This document shows, piece after piece, positions 51,006-63,884 of a stretch of 64,000 bases of DNA. A model generated the notes under the pieces. The model was not told the DNA's origin. It was given only the letters and a program-made list of their open reading frames with translations, and did no database searches. Source of the stretch: Trematomus loennbergii (Eukaryota > Chordata > Actinopteri > Perciformes > Nototheniidae). The stretch is taken from assembly GCA_012861695.1 (NCBI GenBank), contig JAAOOA010000033.1, positions 12,020,325-12,084,324 on the forward strand, given 5' to 3'. A program made the translations under genes and the position numbers. Numbering within the stretch: the first letter of the stretch is position 1; the number at the start of each line of letters is the position of its first letter.

Positions 51006-52458
51006 TAGAAGCTGCCAGAGAGACTCAAAGGAATGACGTAGTGGGTCATTCAGAAACATTACGATTCATTTGCAAAACAACAGGCTCATCAGTTAAGGGC
51101 CTAATTCAAAGCTCAGCAAAACAGAGCAGCACCGACATCTGCTATGTGAGCTATAGCTTAGAGAGATGACCATTCATAATTTACCTACACAATATACATA
51201 TATTTAACACTACTGTAGATTAGTACACCACTTGATGACGACACAATGACATAAGCAGTGTGGTCAATGTGTTACTTTTGCTCAAGGAAATAACGTTTTC
51301 CGTTTAAAAAAAATAACGTCTCCGTTTTCTAAAACCTCAAGTTGAATATCATTAAGTTAAGCTTCCATCTTTGCAAGTAACTAAAGTTATAAATAAACAA
51401 ATCTCAAAGATAAAGTTAGATTTTTTTGATCAGGTTATTGTATGAGAAGCCATAAAAACGCATAGTGGTAGCTATTAAACAAAAAATCACATTATCATTA
51501 ATTAACAACCATCTGAAAATAAGATAAGCAGAAGAAGAGACCAATGTTTATATTGATTGCTCTGAAACTTTTAAACCTGATTTTTTAACGACTTTGTTAT
51601 CTAAATAAGAGGTCCTTATTCAGAGCTATGAGGCTAATGAGTAAGAATTAGGATTTGATATATATGGAGAGTTTTGTTCACTTATTGTTGTGCTCCTTTT
51701 TGTGTCAAAATCTGGATATGAAACCAAATATTTCCTCTTTCTCTCATTGTTCCCATATTTCTCCACTGCACAATAAGTTATGAATATCTTACCAACAGCC
51801 ATCCACTAAACAGTGTCAGCAAAAACGTTAAACCTAGAGTCTGGTTCACTTAAGCTTTGTTTATTTTGAATGTTAAGTGAAAGACAAGCCTGTTTCTCTT
51901 TGAGATAACCAATGTAGATAAAACAGGAGAGGGCTGTGTGTTTCAGAGCGGTGGAAAGCTATCCTGCCACAGCGCCGTGGGGAATTCCTGGCTTTAGTTG
52001 GTTAAACCATGGCAGGCAGGAAATGGAGCATGCTGGGTTGAAGAATGCGCAGAGAAAGAGAGAGGGAGTTTTGAAAAGTCTCAACTGAATTAGCGCCAAA
52101 ATCACTTTTGTATTACAGAAACTGTCTCTGACGATATGTAAATTAAGGAGAAACCAAAGTGTCACTAACCACAAACAGGAATATTATGCGCCAGCTTTTT
52201 TGTATTCCTTTTAAGAAAAATGATATCCAGCATATTATCCACAAGTAGGTGAGGGGGGGGGTACGATAATCCAGTAATCCAGGTTTAGATCCAAGTGTTT
52301 TATAGTCCAGTGTGAAAGAGTTCAAAGTTTCCTCAGAGAGCAGAAGTAGGTGACTGTCAAGCCTTTTAGTTTGTCCTTAACTGAGGGAGGAGTGTGTGTG
52401 TTCCCTCCCGCTCTGTTCTGTTCTGTCTGTCGGCTCCAGGGAGGTGTGTGTTGGTTTG
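51006..52458. other. rapgef intron C-D, no feature recognised
   Basis: Unique-looking AT-rich DNA with a G9 run at about 52253; no splice-bounded coding segment seen. Confidence 0.6.
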
Positions 52459-52459
52459 T

Positions 52460-52509
<50 letters not shown>

Positions 52510-52527
52510 TGTGTGTGTGTGTGTGTG

Positions 52528-52577
<50 letters not shown>
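52459..52577. repeat. (GT)n microsatellite with a CA partner downstream
   Basis: Nearly pure GT with TATG and TTG breaks. An inverted CA tract follows at 52696-52726 and another at 52889-52908, so a GT/CA hairpin could form across about 120 bp. Confidence 0.98.
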
Positions 52578-52579
<2 letters not shown>

Positions 52580-52689
52580 CCTGCTCATTTCCTGCCTGGA
52601 TGTGCTTCTGGGCTCCAGGCGGGCAGTCTGCTCAGGAACACATGTCCAGCCACTGTTCTGCCAGGGGTTCCGCATTCCCAACACCCACC

Positions 52690-52728
<39 letters not shown>

Positions 52729-53153
52729 CTATCCCCCCTATCAGCTCCCTCTGTGACCCTTTCCAAAAACCCTGACACCCCATGTGTACAGCAACACACA
52801 GGCACACGCATAAACACCCTCCAGTGATTTGCAGGGTACCAACCTTCCCCACCCCTCCCTCTGTTATCAACTGACCCACACTGGAATGAACACACACACA
52901 CACACACGGTCAGTGCCAGTTGCCCTGAGGTTATTGCTACTTGGCTAATTATTCTTTCTGCTACAGTTGGTGCTTTGTGTTGTTGATACGCTTATCTACC
53001 TGTTCCTCCAGCCTGTAAAGGCCCGTCAGCCGTCACTTTAAGGAATGGCATCCAACTGAAAAGAGTATTTACTTCGGTTTACTTTCAGCTTTGCCCACTT
53101 AGCTACTTTTATCAGAAGTGAGCAACACTCAGAGAGGAGCTATGGACACTAAC

Positions 53154-53785
53154 GGCCCGTCCACACGGCGGCGTGCGTTGAAGCTTCAACGATTCTTCCC
53201 ATTCACTTTGAATGGGGTGACGTCACGCTTTGCCGAACTGCATTGTGGTTCCGTCGCTTTGCGTTGCTCGCTTCAAAAGTTGAGAAAAGTTCAACTTTTG
53301 AAGCTTCGATGGAAGCGCCAGCCAATCAAATCATATGCCAGTACAAGCTCTAGCCAATCAAACCGCGTGCTTGTGTGTCCGGGCGGGAGATTCATGTGAT
53401 TGTTGTAGGGCTGCTCGATTATGGCAAAAATCATAATCTCGATTATTTGGGTCGATAATTGATATCACGATTATTAAAAACGATTATCCATTTACTTTGA
53501 AAACATCAATTTATTGGAGAAAAAAAATGTGAACAGTATGTTTTGAACAGTTGATTACCCTGAACTTTAAGTATAATTCAACTGAAAAACCAATTTAAAA
53601 AAAAAAAAGTAATAATAATAATTAAAAAATAATCGTTTTATTTCGATTACGTTGTTTTCGTAATCGTTGCAAGCCATAATCGTAATTACGATTAAAATAC
53701 GATCAATTGAGCAGCCCTAGATTGTTGGTCGAGTTTCAGACACGCCCACCGGCAAGCTTCAACGCACGCCGCCGTGTGGGCGCTG
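53154..53785. mobile_element. Inverted-repeat DNA transposon (non-autonomous), host of a nested MITE
   Basis: The ends share CCACACGGCGGCGTGCGTTG followed by AAGCTTC in inverted orientation (left from about 53160, right to about 53779). Interior features include two CCAATCA motifs and a TGACGTCA site (53218-53225). Removing the nested 314-bp MITE leaves an element of roughly 310 bp. The exact outer boundary and target duplication are unclear. Confidence 0.75.
53406..53719. mobile_element. hAT-type MITE, complete, nested inside another element
   Basis: The 314-bp element has TAGGGCTGCTCGATTATGGC and its inverse at the ends, flanked by an exact 8-bp duplication GATTGTTG (53398-53405 and 53720-53727). 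It belongs to the same family as the 9.8-kb copy and lies wholly inside the inverted-repeat element at 53154-53785, so it inserted later. Confidence 0.9.
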
Positions 53786-54340
53786 CGTAACTATAGGAAG
53801 TACCCTTGATTTGTTGTATTGCTTTTAATTCAGTGATACAGTAGACCTTAAGTATTTCATCATGTATGCCACACTTTTCTACCGTTATACCTTTTCAGTT
53901 GTAAGATATTGTTTTTGTCATATGTGAAGGCTTAAAATGTTCAGGTTTTAAAAGGTCGGCCAAAATAAAAGACATGAAGATGTCACCTAAAGATTTTAGA
54001 AATAGCTATTTTAACTATTTTATCACATCTTTACAGACCAGATGATCAAATTGATAAACATCTATTATAATAGCGACTGACTTAAACTTTAATTTAATCG
54101 GTGAAATCTTAGGCAGGCTATCTTCCTGATCTTTTATGACCCAAAACACATTCTCCTTCCTGGTTCTTTTACTTAGTAATGTATTGAAGAAGATGGCAAT
54201 GATTATTACAAAAAACACCCATTAATGCAACAGCTGTGCAAAAGAGAAATGCTTTGATATATAAATGATGTTCAAGTGATCTATTATGCTCTAACACTTT
54301 ACCTCAGATTCCCAAATACTTTAAGATAAAGCTCACTTAA

Positions 54341-54721
54341 AGGTGGGGTAGGTAAGTTTGAGAAACCGGCTCGAGATACGCTTTCTGTTATATTCCATGG
54401 AATGCTCTTAACATCCCGATAGCAATGAATATCTTAAGTGCTTTGACAAAAAATCCATAAAGAATGTCATCTGTGGAAGCCGTAGTACTGTAAAAAGTAC
54501 GACCAATCATTTTAGCCGGCCCGGCTAAAATAACTGGATGGCCTACCTGCCTGTCAGCCTTCCATCTGTGCACAAGCTTATCTCGTGCCCTCATTGGTCA
54601 TGTGCGCGTTTGTGTGTGTTGGAGGAGGGGCTCTATAAGGAAGTGGCAGATTTCTTCCGGCTGTGTATTTTCAAATTCTAGCGCACTCGAGCTGGTTTCT
54701 CCATAATTACCTACCCCACCT
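54341..54721. mobile_element. MITE with TTAA target duplication
   Basis: The 381-bp element has long terminal inverted repeats beginning AGGTGGGGTAGGTAA and is flanked on both sides by TTAA (54337-54340, 54722-54725). TTAA duplications are made by piggyBac and Kolobok elements; the termini alone do not tell which. It has no coding capacity. Confidence 0.85.
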
Positions 54722-54725
54722 TTAA

Positions 54726-56120
54726 GATGCTTCCTTTTCAAAAAAATACTATGGACAGCAGGAAAACCTAATATGAATGCATGCAGGAGGCGTGGTCCAG
54801 CCAGAATTCTCAATGATCAATAGCTTTTAGTAGATGCTGCTCTCAGTCAGGAGGTCATATGTTTTTGATTTAGAAAATTACCCAAACAAAGGTCCCTTGT
54901 CCCCCTCCGTACTGATTCTGGCATGTGTTCAGTCCAACAACAACAATGAAGGAAAGGTAAACATGGAGCTGAGTGGCAACCTCGAGCAATCTCTGTCACA
55001 TAATTTCCCATTACAATCAATTCCATTGTTTAGACAGGTGCACCATCTTTGTTTAAGCTATTTATGGCTTTTTTTGGCATTCTGACAGGTCTGAGGAGAA
55101 GAAACAGATATTTGCAATGAAATGGGTCCCCTAAACGTATGCACTTGCAACACATTACAACCTTTTCTCATTTTTTTTTTTTAACATTTCTACCCATAAT
55201 CGACAAGGTATTAAAAACACATTTAGCATAATGCATCCCCATCCAATAAACTACGTCATTCCAAATGGTATGAAAACTCTTGTCACCATGACGTTACAAT
55301 GTAGTAGTGAGTAATATGGCATGTTTCTGTGACTGGGCAAGAACTAGTAACCTAAATATTGTTGGGTATTGGATTGTTGTTCGGACACATTTAATGACAT
55401 GATCTTGACCTCTAGAAAAAGATATACAGTAAGGATATCAAAAGATATGCTGTGGATGAATCAATAATGAAAGTAATTGTTAGTTGCAGCCCTAAAGTAT
55501 CTCACACATCATCCCTTGTGAATCTTAAACTGTAATCCTTTTTGAACACCAGAAGAAGAACATGATATAAAGTGTTAATAAGTATGATTTATATATGCTG
55601 CTGGGCCGATTTAGTTGTCTTTGACAAAGCAAAGCATCGTTACATAGTACATAGCAAATATGAGACAAAGTCATATATGTACCTGATTAGTTTGTCTTTT
55701 GAGCTATAGTAACACATTTGCCCTATTTTGAGTCAAAGAAAAACTCACTGGAGGAGGTGAGACATCATGTCAGACTAAAAATAAGTTCAGTGTAGCTCAA
55801 CGTGGCACTAAGTTCCACAAGCGTGATGTACAAGTGTGAGTGTGTGTTTTTGCGTCTACACAACATTCCCTTAATTGTCAGTGAAACTTGTCTTTTCATG
55901 CCTTCCTTACAGCTCCGTGAAATGCTGTCTCCATTTGCATGTTACAGATGAACACACTTCATTTTACAGATGACAAGAACGGGAAGCTTCACGTGCAATG
56001 TCAGGCAAATCCCATCACCTCTCACTAAATATCACACCTCCTTTTCTCAACCCAACAGGACGTTGTTCCCTGATTTTTCCTCTGCGTGTGTTTCAGTGTG
56101 TCCGTGTAAGTGCTACTTAC
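54726..56120. other. rapgef intron C-D, proximal part, no gene recognised
   Basis: AT-rich. Contains only the GGGCTGCAACTAA-type MITE remnant at 55455-55497. Confidence 0.6.
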
Positions 56121-56204
56121 CAACACCTCGCCAGGTACATGTGCTCCTTGACGAACACTGATCCGGTGAGCAGGATGTACCAACAGGTAGCGATGCTGTC
56201 AGGG
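56121..56204 (-). CDS. rapgef2/6: RAPGEF2/6-like, exon C (cNBD1 core)
   Basis: This 84-base exon follows a polypyrimidine acceptor (CTGTTCCAG), ends at GTAAGT, and is phase 2 on both sides. It encodes YPDSIATCWYILLTGSVFVK and then EHMYLARC, which matches the CWYILLSGSVFxKxxMxL core of the RAPGEF2/6 first cyclic-nucleotide-binding-like domain. In this family that domain is thought to have lost classical cAMP binding. A weaker donor, GTGTTG, lies five bases upstream and also leaves phase 2, so the junction residue (Cys or Ser before FGK) is uncertain. The next exon is 31 kb away, and the recombinase-like gene lies in that intron. Confidence 0.9.
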
Positions 56205-58179
56205 CTGGAACAGAGAGAACATGCAGGTGTGAAACACAGCACTCTGGGCCTCATTATACCCACAATATCATGTGTTAGAGAGTGTAGCCTATGTGAACTT
56301 AACATATTCCCATTTTCCTACTTATGTTCCATAACATAAATCTGAATGAATCAACGTGTTGTGATTTTTTCCCTCTTTTGCTTGTAATTCATTTGTTGTA
56401 TTCAACTGTGTCTGGGCTCTTTTAAGTGGCAATTTTAGATTTGACTACCTTCCCTGCTTTTACTTAAAACAAAACTGAGTTAAAATATATTTCCTTAAAC
56501 TTTTTCTCAATTTGAATGTGTTCATTTGCTTAAATCATGGTGAAAACAACACGGTAAAAGGATGTGTTGTATTTTATGCCCAGAGCATCCCCTCCTATCT
56601 TCACTGGAGGGGAGGATTCAAATGTTCGAGTTGGGAAACTCATTTTCCAAATATTCAAACAGCACATGAATGTAGCACAGTTTACCTGGCTTGCAAATGT
56701 AATGAAAGTGAAACATATTGCTTGAATACTGCCTGTGATTCGACCTGTTTCAAAATGTTATGGGTTATTCCTTGGCCGATGATTGAACCTTCACCCCATT
56801 TATAAAAAATCTGATGGATAGACAAACCAAGCCACAAACATTGTTTCTTAGGCGGAACAAATAAATGTCAGCCAGTATTTCTGATGCGCTTGCTCTCAAA
56901 AAAGAGTTATGTAGGTTTGTGTGGAAAGATACAACTTTTCAGCCACGTGAGATTTCAACATATATAGCTTTTATGACTTGGTTAAGCTAAAGAAAAATAT
57001 ACACCTAGGCTATTCTATTTATCGTCATACATTCATGCTGAATTGGGGAAAAAACTGCAGTTTTATAACAGCCAAGATGTATGTGTGACCTGTCTGAGTA
57101 ATATATATGTAAGGAGAACTGAAGCTAGAGAACTCTAAAAGAAAATGTAAAGTGCACAACCGAGCTTTGAATCCCTAGTGATGCATTTGCATTAGCATGC
57201 ATTTATTCTGAGCATGCCAAGCTGTACAGAGCCATGATATAATGTGCCATCACTGTAAGTGGGGGAGAATCCATTAAAGATAGGCAGTCACGCTATATGG
57301 AATGAATAAACAAAGCTGAAAGAGTTGAGTAATCCGTGTCTGTCATTCACAGCAGCTGCAACATGGAACTCTTATCTGAAAGTAAACAAATCCAGAACAT
57401 GGCTTTGTTACGGCCCATGCTATTTCATGTTAGCATTTTATCTATAAACACCGAATGCCAAACTAATGCACTTCTTAATAGGCGGTATGCTCTAGTCAGC
57501 TGCAAGCCTAGAAGCAATCATACATGAAGAAGTCAGAGGAGAACGCACGGCATCTGTGACTGAGGATATGAATATGAATGGGAACATGGGAATAGAGAGA
57601 CTGAGACATGGAGTGGTGTTGGAAGACTGGAGAGATATGAAATGCACCATCATGGAAGGAGCAACACCTTATGGAAACATGAAATGCCCCTCTCCTTCCC
57701 CGAAAAATAAGGCAGCAGCTGTTTTACACTACCTGTACATATAGATTTGTGTTGACGCATTTAATTCATGTGCATTTACTTTTAATAACTGCTCAATAAA
57801 TGTTTAAATAAATACAAATAAATTACAAATTGAAAGTCAAATATAAGTTATTCATTCAAGGTGACAAGACGTTTTTTTTAAATAAATAATAAACATTTTT
57901 AAAGAAAGAAATAACAATAAATAAATGACTGCATCGCAACAGGAGCTTTATTCCTCAACTATCCAAACGTTTATTGAAAAATACTTGACAAATAACATTG
58001 TCTTTTTAATTATTGTTGCAGGCGTAAGAGTGTTTGCATCATTACATTATTTTTTTTCTGACATCTTCTGTCACTTTGCGTGTTTTCATTAAATGTTTTG
58101 TAGTAAAAGCAGAATAACAATATCATGTTTGAAAGATCATATATAACCAGGATTAGATACTATTACGGTTTCATTTGAG
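56205..58179. other. rapgef intron B-C, no gene recognised
   Basis: Short frames only. The 97-codon frame at 56512-56805 and the 62-codon frame at 57556-57744 have no recognisable motif and no clear splice context. Confidence 0.55.
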
Positions 58180-58191
58180 TGTGGTGTGTGT

Positions 58192-58265
<74 letters not shown>

Positions 58266-58300
58266 TGTGTGTGTGTGGTGTGTGTGTGTGTGTGTGCGTG
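58180..58300. repeat. (GT)n microsatellite with GGTGT interruptions
   Basis: Five GGTG breaks (58183, 58192, 58227, 58258, 58277) in an otherwise GT tract. Confidence 0.98.
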
Positions 58301-59575
58301 TTTATTTGATGGTAAATTAAACCATTAGGTGTCTAATGTGATTTCAGCGAGTGTGATAATACATCAAGAGTATGTGGAGCTTCTCTCTCGTGCTTTCATC
58401 CGTCTCTGTCCACCCTCCATCTCTCTCAGTTCCTCCACTTCCAGGCTCAAAACCCTCATTTCTCCCCTCGTTTCATGTTCTTGTCCCTCCTTGACATCTC
58501 TCCCCTTTTTCTCTTTCTCAGATTCACCTCTTGTTTTCTCTCATCTGCAGTCCCATCCTCTCACTTCTTTCTTTTTAATATACCTCCTTCTGACTCTTAT
58601 TTCCTCATTTCATTTCTTCATCTTTCACTAGCCTTTTGTTCATTTCTCTTCTACTCCTCCTTCCTCTTGACTAGTTTTCCTCCGAATCCTCATTCTATAT
58701 GATGCTTAAATTACTACTTTTCAACATCTACCTCATCCATCTCAGTATCCATTTATTCCCACACCCTGACAGACAGGCTATCAGTGGATGTGCCGACATT
58801 ACCATCAGATCAATAGATCACTGTTGTCATCCGGACTTAAGTATCTCAAACCAGGATTGGACCTAGATGATCACTTCACAACACTTGAGGTTTCAGAGAA
58901 CAGTTTTAAAGCAGCACATCATGTGGATGAGCTGTCTCAATCCAGGCTTTTGCTTATAATAGGTTCTCTTGAAGAATTGTGTGAGATGCGAATGTTTTAA
59001 AAGTCATGCTTAAAAAGTTTTTAAAAAACTGTTCACTTATTTCATTCAGTCACTGTAAAGGATGAATCTGGTGATATTATACTGTTCGTATTGCCAACAA
59101 ATTCCATTACAAGAATAACACCAATTGTTCCAATATAAAGTATCATAGCGCTCCCATTGTTGTCCAAAGACTATTAAAACAATTTCCCAAACATAATCTT
59201 TAGCACCTCAAAAAACAATATATGAATCTGGAAAAGGTGACTTATAAAAGGATAACAAAAGTACACATTTAATGTTATTTAGCTCACGCTCCAGTAGAGT
59301 TTGTACACACTCATTAAACTGCCCACAGTATTGTTTTTGACACAATTGTTATTCTCACTAGATTCTGTGATAGTGGAGCAGGATATTATTGAAGAAAATA
59401 GTGTGAAACTTGGTAAATACTGGTTATAAAACATACAAAACCACTTATTTTTTGTAAAACAAGCATTCCTTAGCAGATATGTGAATATAAAGAAAAGACA
59501 ATTAAGAGGGTGACAAAGACAGTGCAGCAGAATACAGCAGAGCACTTCCTGCTCAGTGTGAGAGCGTATACTTAC

Positions 59576-59632
59576 TAAAACAGGATGTGGTTCGCCTCAT
59601 GTCTCTCATATCGGGCAGAGGTACACATCGAC
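59576..59632 (-). CDS. rapgef2/6: RAPGEF2/6-like, exon B (start of cNBD1)
   Basis: This 57-base exon has acceptor GTCTCAG and donor GTAAGT and is phase 2 on both sides. Joined to exon A it gives R-SMCTSARYERHEANHILF. The RYERHEAN stretch is the RAPGEF2-like start of the first cyclic-nucleotide-binding-like fold. The intron to exon A is about 1.0 kb. Phase and residues continue without a gap, which supports a functional splice. Confidence 0.85.
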
Positions 59633-60673
59633 CTGAGACACAAACACAGAGATGTTCACTTTTTCCCACCAAACACATCCCTGGTACATTTCCAGCGTTA
59701 ACAACCCATCACATATCCATCTCAAACGTCTCATCTTGGACACCATCATTGCTATCTGTCAGCTCAGTGTCAAAGTGACCTGATACTCACTGTATAGATG
59801 CTGCCCAACACACATTTGTTTTAGTCTTGAGTCGTAGCAGAATGTTGCTGGGTCATTAGTCTGTTAAATCTAATTAAAAAGGGATAAACAAGCCAAATGT
59901 ACAGTTTAAGTACAGTATCTTGATTTCTTGATAGGTGTTTCATCACTCAAAAGCTGTCTATTTCGTGTTTATATCCATCTCTAAATGTCAATTAAACCCT
60001 CAATTGTTGTATGTATTTCATGTCAATTGCTTGTGTTTTGGAAAGTGCTCAAGCACATTCTAAAACCTCCTGTTCAAATGTGTATTTCCTGAACCGAACA
60101 AGCAAAGAAAACATTCCAGACTTAAGGAGGAACATTTCAAACATGCTTGGTATGAGCGGGAGAATGTCTGAAAGACACCTGAACTTTTTAAATGATAAAG
60201 CCAGGACAGAAGCAGCCTGAGGCAAAAGGTAATTGCAAAATAATTCCAAGCACCCTTAAACCTGTTTGGGTGGGCTGTGCCAAATTGAAAGAAGGCCTAA
60301 AGGGTGAAAAACCTGTATTTGGTGAACTGATCATGTGATTGGCACTTCACAAAGATCAGTGTGTAGATAAAAGGAGATATACAGTGGCCTATAGGAGCCA
60401 CTCGCCTTCCTGGAGCCAGCGTTGGTTTGTCTGTTCGGAGCTATTGTAGAAACATGGGGATGGTGGAGAATTGCTAATATTACCCGGTAACAGAAACACA
60501 ACAGTTCTTGGTTTCAGGTGATTATAAAATACTTATAAAATAAATAGGAATATCTTATTGAATTTATTTCTGCCATTAGATCACCCTAAATGCATGACAC
60601 TGGCCTTTATCAACCCCAAATCTAAACTCAGAGGGTAAAAACAGTAAGAGTTACGTGAAATAACTGGACTCAC

Positions 60674-60744
60674 CTGAGCTGATGTTCCCTCAGGTGAGAG
60701 AGGACGTCCATGTGGTAGAGGTGGCAGTAGATGGTGTGCAGGTC
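60674..60744 (-). CDS. rapgef2/6: Rap guanine-nucleotide exchange factor (RAPGEF2/6-like), upstream exon A
   Basis: This 71-base exon is bounded by TTGCAG and GTGAGT on the minus strand. It encodes DLHTIYCHLYHMDVLSHLRE followed by HQLR, ending in phase 2. This matches the segment just before the first cyclic-nucleotide-binding-like domain of PDZ-GEF proteins (RAPGEF2 and RAPGEF6), where the LREHQLR stretch is nearly invariant. Family knowledge: these membrane-recruited proteins activate Rap1/Rap2 by GDP-GTP exchange and carry cNBD, REM, PDZ, RA and CDC25 domains; only the N-terminus is in this window. The initiator exon should lie beyond the right edge; I did not find it between 60.8 and 64 kb. 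RAPGEF2 and RAPGEF6 resemble the five exons about equally, so the paralogue is left open. Confidence 0.85.
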
Positions 60745-61227
60745 CTGCAAGACAATGAAATACAATTTAATGAACATGTCACACGCTACAGAAAATACTA
60801 GATAAGGAACATGATTTAATTATCAAAAATATCCACACGCAAACACAAGGAGTAACTGGCTTTTGTAATCTGCTCTACTAATAATGGAAAACCATTTCAT
60901 GAAACAAACTTCACAGCTTTTTCAAAAACACACATTTTGTGATATGGAGTTTATTACATAAAATGTAAAGCTTTTAAAAGATTAGTTCATTGTAGAGAGC
61001 GTGGGGAACGTCTCAGCACCATGTAAATCACATCCAGTGCACAGCCTTGACAGATGCCACTTGGACCATGCCACACTCTGCCTATCAGATTGACACCCTC
61101 TAAACAGACGGACAGGCAAAGCACTTACACACACATGACAGCAGTGGGACAGGCACAGATATATCCAGCCACAGACTTAAAATAGCCTCCTATCAGGGCC
61201 AGCTGTCAAAACATCAAGAGGCGGTCA

Positions 61228-61232
<5 letters not shown>

Positions 61233-61305
<73 letters not shown>

Positions 61306-61365
61306 TGTGTGTGTGTTGTGTGTGTGTGTGTGTGTGTGTGTTGTGTGTGTGTGTGTGTGTGTGTG
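61233..61365. repeat. (GT)n microsatellite
   Basis: GT repeats with GGTG at 61298 and TTG at 61316 and 61341. Lies in the rapgef intron upstream of exon A. Confidence 0.98.
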
Positions 61366-63884
61366 AAGGGAACAGCTTCATGTAAGCATCTGTAGGATCA
61401 AACAAATAGAGGCCACAGTGCGACGAGGCTTAACAGGTGGACTGCATGGTGACTGGGTATGTACACACACTCTCACACAGAAGGACACACACAGGACAGT
61501 TCATTAGAGACGATCCTCGCTTCTAACTTTTGGAAATACGCTCTATTTTCTATTCCAGTCTGAAAGACAGTATAAGTTATGTGTACAATATTTGAAGATT
61601 GTATAGTAGTTTGTACAACATCAGCAGGTTAAAGCAATAGTATGATCTTTTTGAAAAAGGCTTTACTTATTGCCAAAAGTTAGATGTCCGAATAGATATG
61701 CATCTGCTGAGTATAATACAACAGCAGAGAGCTAACTTAGCTTAGCATACGACTTTGCCTAATGTTAGCAAAATCTATTTAGCAACACCTCTCAAGCTAA
61801 CTCATTAGAATTGTGTCATGTCTGTTTGATTTATACCAAAAAACACAAAGTATAATATGGTTATTCACCCCAAAAAATGTTGCCAGACTATTTCCTGGCC
61901 AGTGATGGGAACACTAACCCCCCCTTGTTGCCTGGCAACTGGGCCTGGCCTTTGGACCAAGGCAAACTCATTGTTTCCCTCGTTGTTTGTGTGTGCCGAG
62001 TTTCCTGGCTGATGAGGGTCTTCAAAGCATACAGGCAGGATGGTGGTATCAATCTTTTCACTTAACTTTCCTCAAATAAGAGTTGTTGTTTTTCTTTGAT
62101 ACATAGATACTGCACATATAGAGTTCATGTATATAATATATATATATATATATATAAGCAGACCCTAAGAAAATAGTTTCTCTAACAGTCTTCCCTCTTC
62201 AAAATAAAGCCAAAGCACAGCTGCAGTTTGGAAAAGAACAAACAAAGAAATGGAGAGATATAATGCAATAATCTGAACTAATAAATCAGAAAATCCTATT
62301 AGGACATGTTTGCAGTGTGTTGCCTTTGTTGGAACTCTTCTCCTCACTACTGGTTGTGTTTACACAGTACTTAGGCAGACTGAAGAATTGTTGTTCAATC
62401 TGAAATGTACTGTGAAGATTTATACTAATACTGACAGCCAGACAAAACATTTATGTATTTTAGGGTGTAACACCGCTCAAAGAGATAAACACATATGTGC
62501 AGAAATGATGGAGTATATTCCGAAACAGCAGATACGTTTATTATGCAAATTATACAAAGCCCATGAGCCATTTTAATGTAATAAGATTAATAGACTTTAC
62601 AAATCTGATCAGTGATGTTATAGATATTACTATATATACATTAGTAGAATAATTGGGACATATAAAATAAACAAAGCATGGGAAGAATTGTAAGTTAATA
62701 AAGCAGAATAACAGCAGTACAGCTTTTTGTGAGAGTATACTGGTTTGAGTTTGTGTGTGCGTGTGCGTGTGCGTGTGTGTGTGTGTGACGTGTGCACTGG
62801 TAAACGGAGTAAAGCAAAAGTGGAGCTCAACACTGGGGATTGTGGAGCCTTTGAGCGGACAAACACACCTCTGATGTGTTTTTTGCTCCGTCTGACACAG
62901 GAAGGAAGAGGAGGAGGAAAATAACAAGTACCAATACCATAGAGGAAGACAAAAACAAGAGAGGATTACATAGTGGATATAGGAAGTAAAGGTGAAATAA
63001 TACATACAGGTGAATATCAGTCTCACGGGTTGGAAATAAATCAAGATTGAAATGTACACTTGTGGTAAGGGTTTAAATCTTCATGATTCTTCTCACTCTG
63101 TAACATTAGACATGTCCAATCCTCATCTGTACCTAGATAATATAGAGTACTACCTCCGCAGAAAGGCTTTCTTTAGCACCTGGAGCTACATTTAGTCTCT
63201 AATTACTCAGAAGGTTCCTGTGGTGGAAACACCCCTATTGGATGATTGCTTTCGTGTACACGACATTTCCCTTGGGGATTCATAAAGGGAAAAGAAGAAG
63301 AACTCAACTTAGTTCCCTTTAAGAGGAAAGCACAGTAAGCTCCTTAAGACGCTGACAACTGCGAACTCTGTCTATTTAAATTAAAGTGTAAAGTTTAACC
63401 TCCATTCACTGATCCTCAGGCGTAAACAGTGCGCAGAGAGCATGGAACATATTGGTTCACCAGGGTGAGTGGAACTGTATTGACTTCAACTCACAGTTAA
63501 CTGGGTTAGTGAGCACAACAAACTGCTGCAGTAAGCGTTCCTGCCATGTTGCTGAGCGTGCATGTGTGTATGTGCATGTGCATGTACAGTAAGTGTGTGT
63601 GTGTCAGGACATAAAGGCCTGCGGCATCTAGCTAGCATGGGGGCTCAGAGTAGATGAGACAGCCCAATACCAAGCTCAGCAGGGTTGTTAGCGTGTTCCT
63701 GGGTTACATTAAAAGCTGACTCGAGAAGACATATTATTATTTCACCAGTTACACAATGTGTCGGGTAGCCTTCCATTTATCTCAACTTAAAATGTGGGGA
63801 TGATCAAACAGAAATCATTTCCATATTCTTAGCTTCTTGTGGAAGGACGATCAGATGCTTCTGTATGAGCTTTGAGCTTAAGGC
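61366..63884. other. rapgef intron upstream of exon A, no exon recognised
   Basis: Searched on the minus strand for an initiator exon leading in phase 0 into exon A; none was convincing. Contains a TA repeat and a GT/GCGT repeat. Confidence 0.5.
62751..62787. repeat. (GT)n/(GCGTGT) microsatellite
   Basis: GT with three GCGTGT hexamer steps. Confidence 0.95.
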
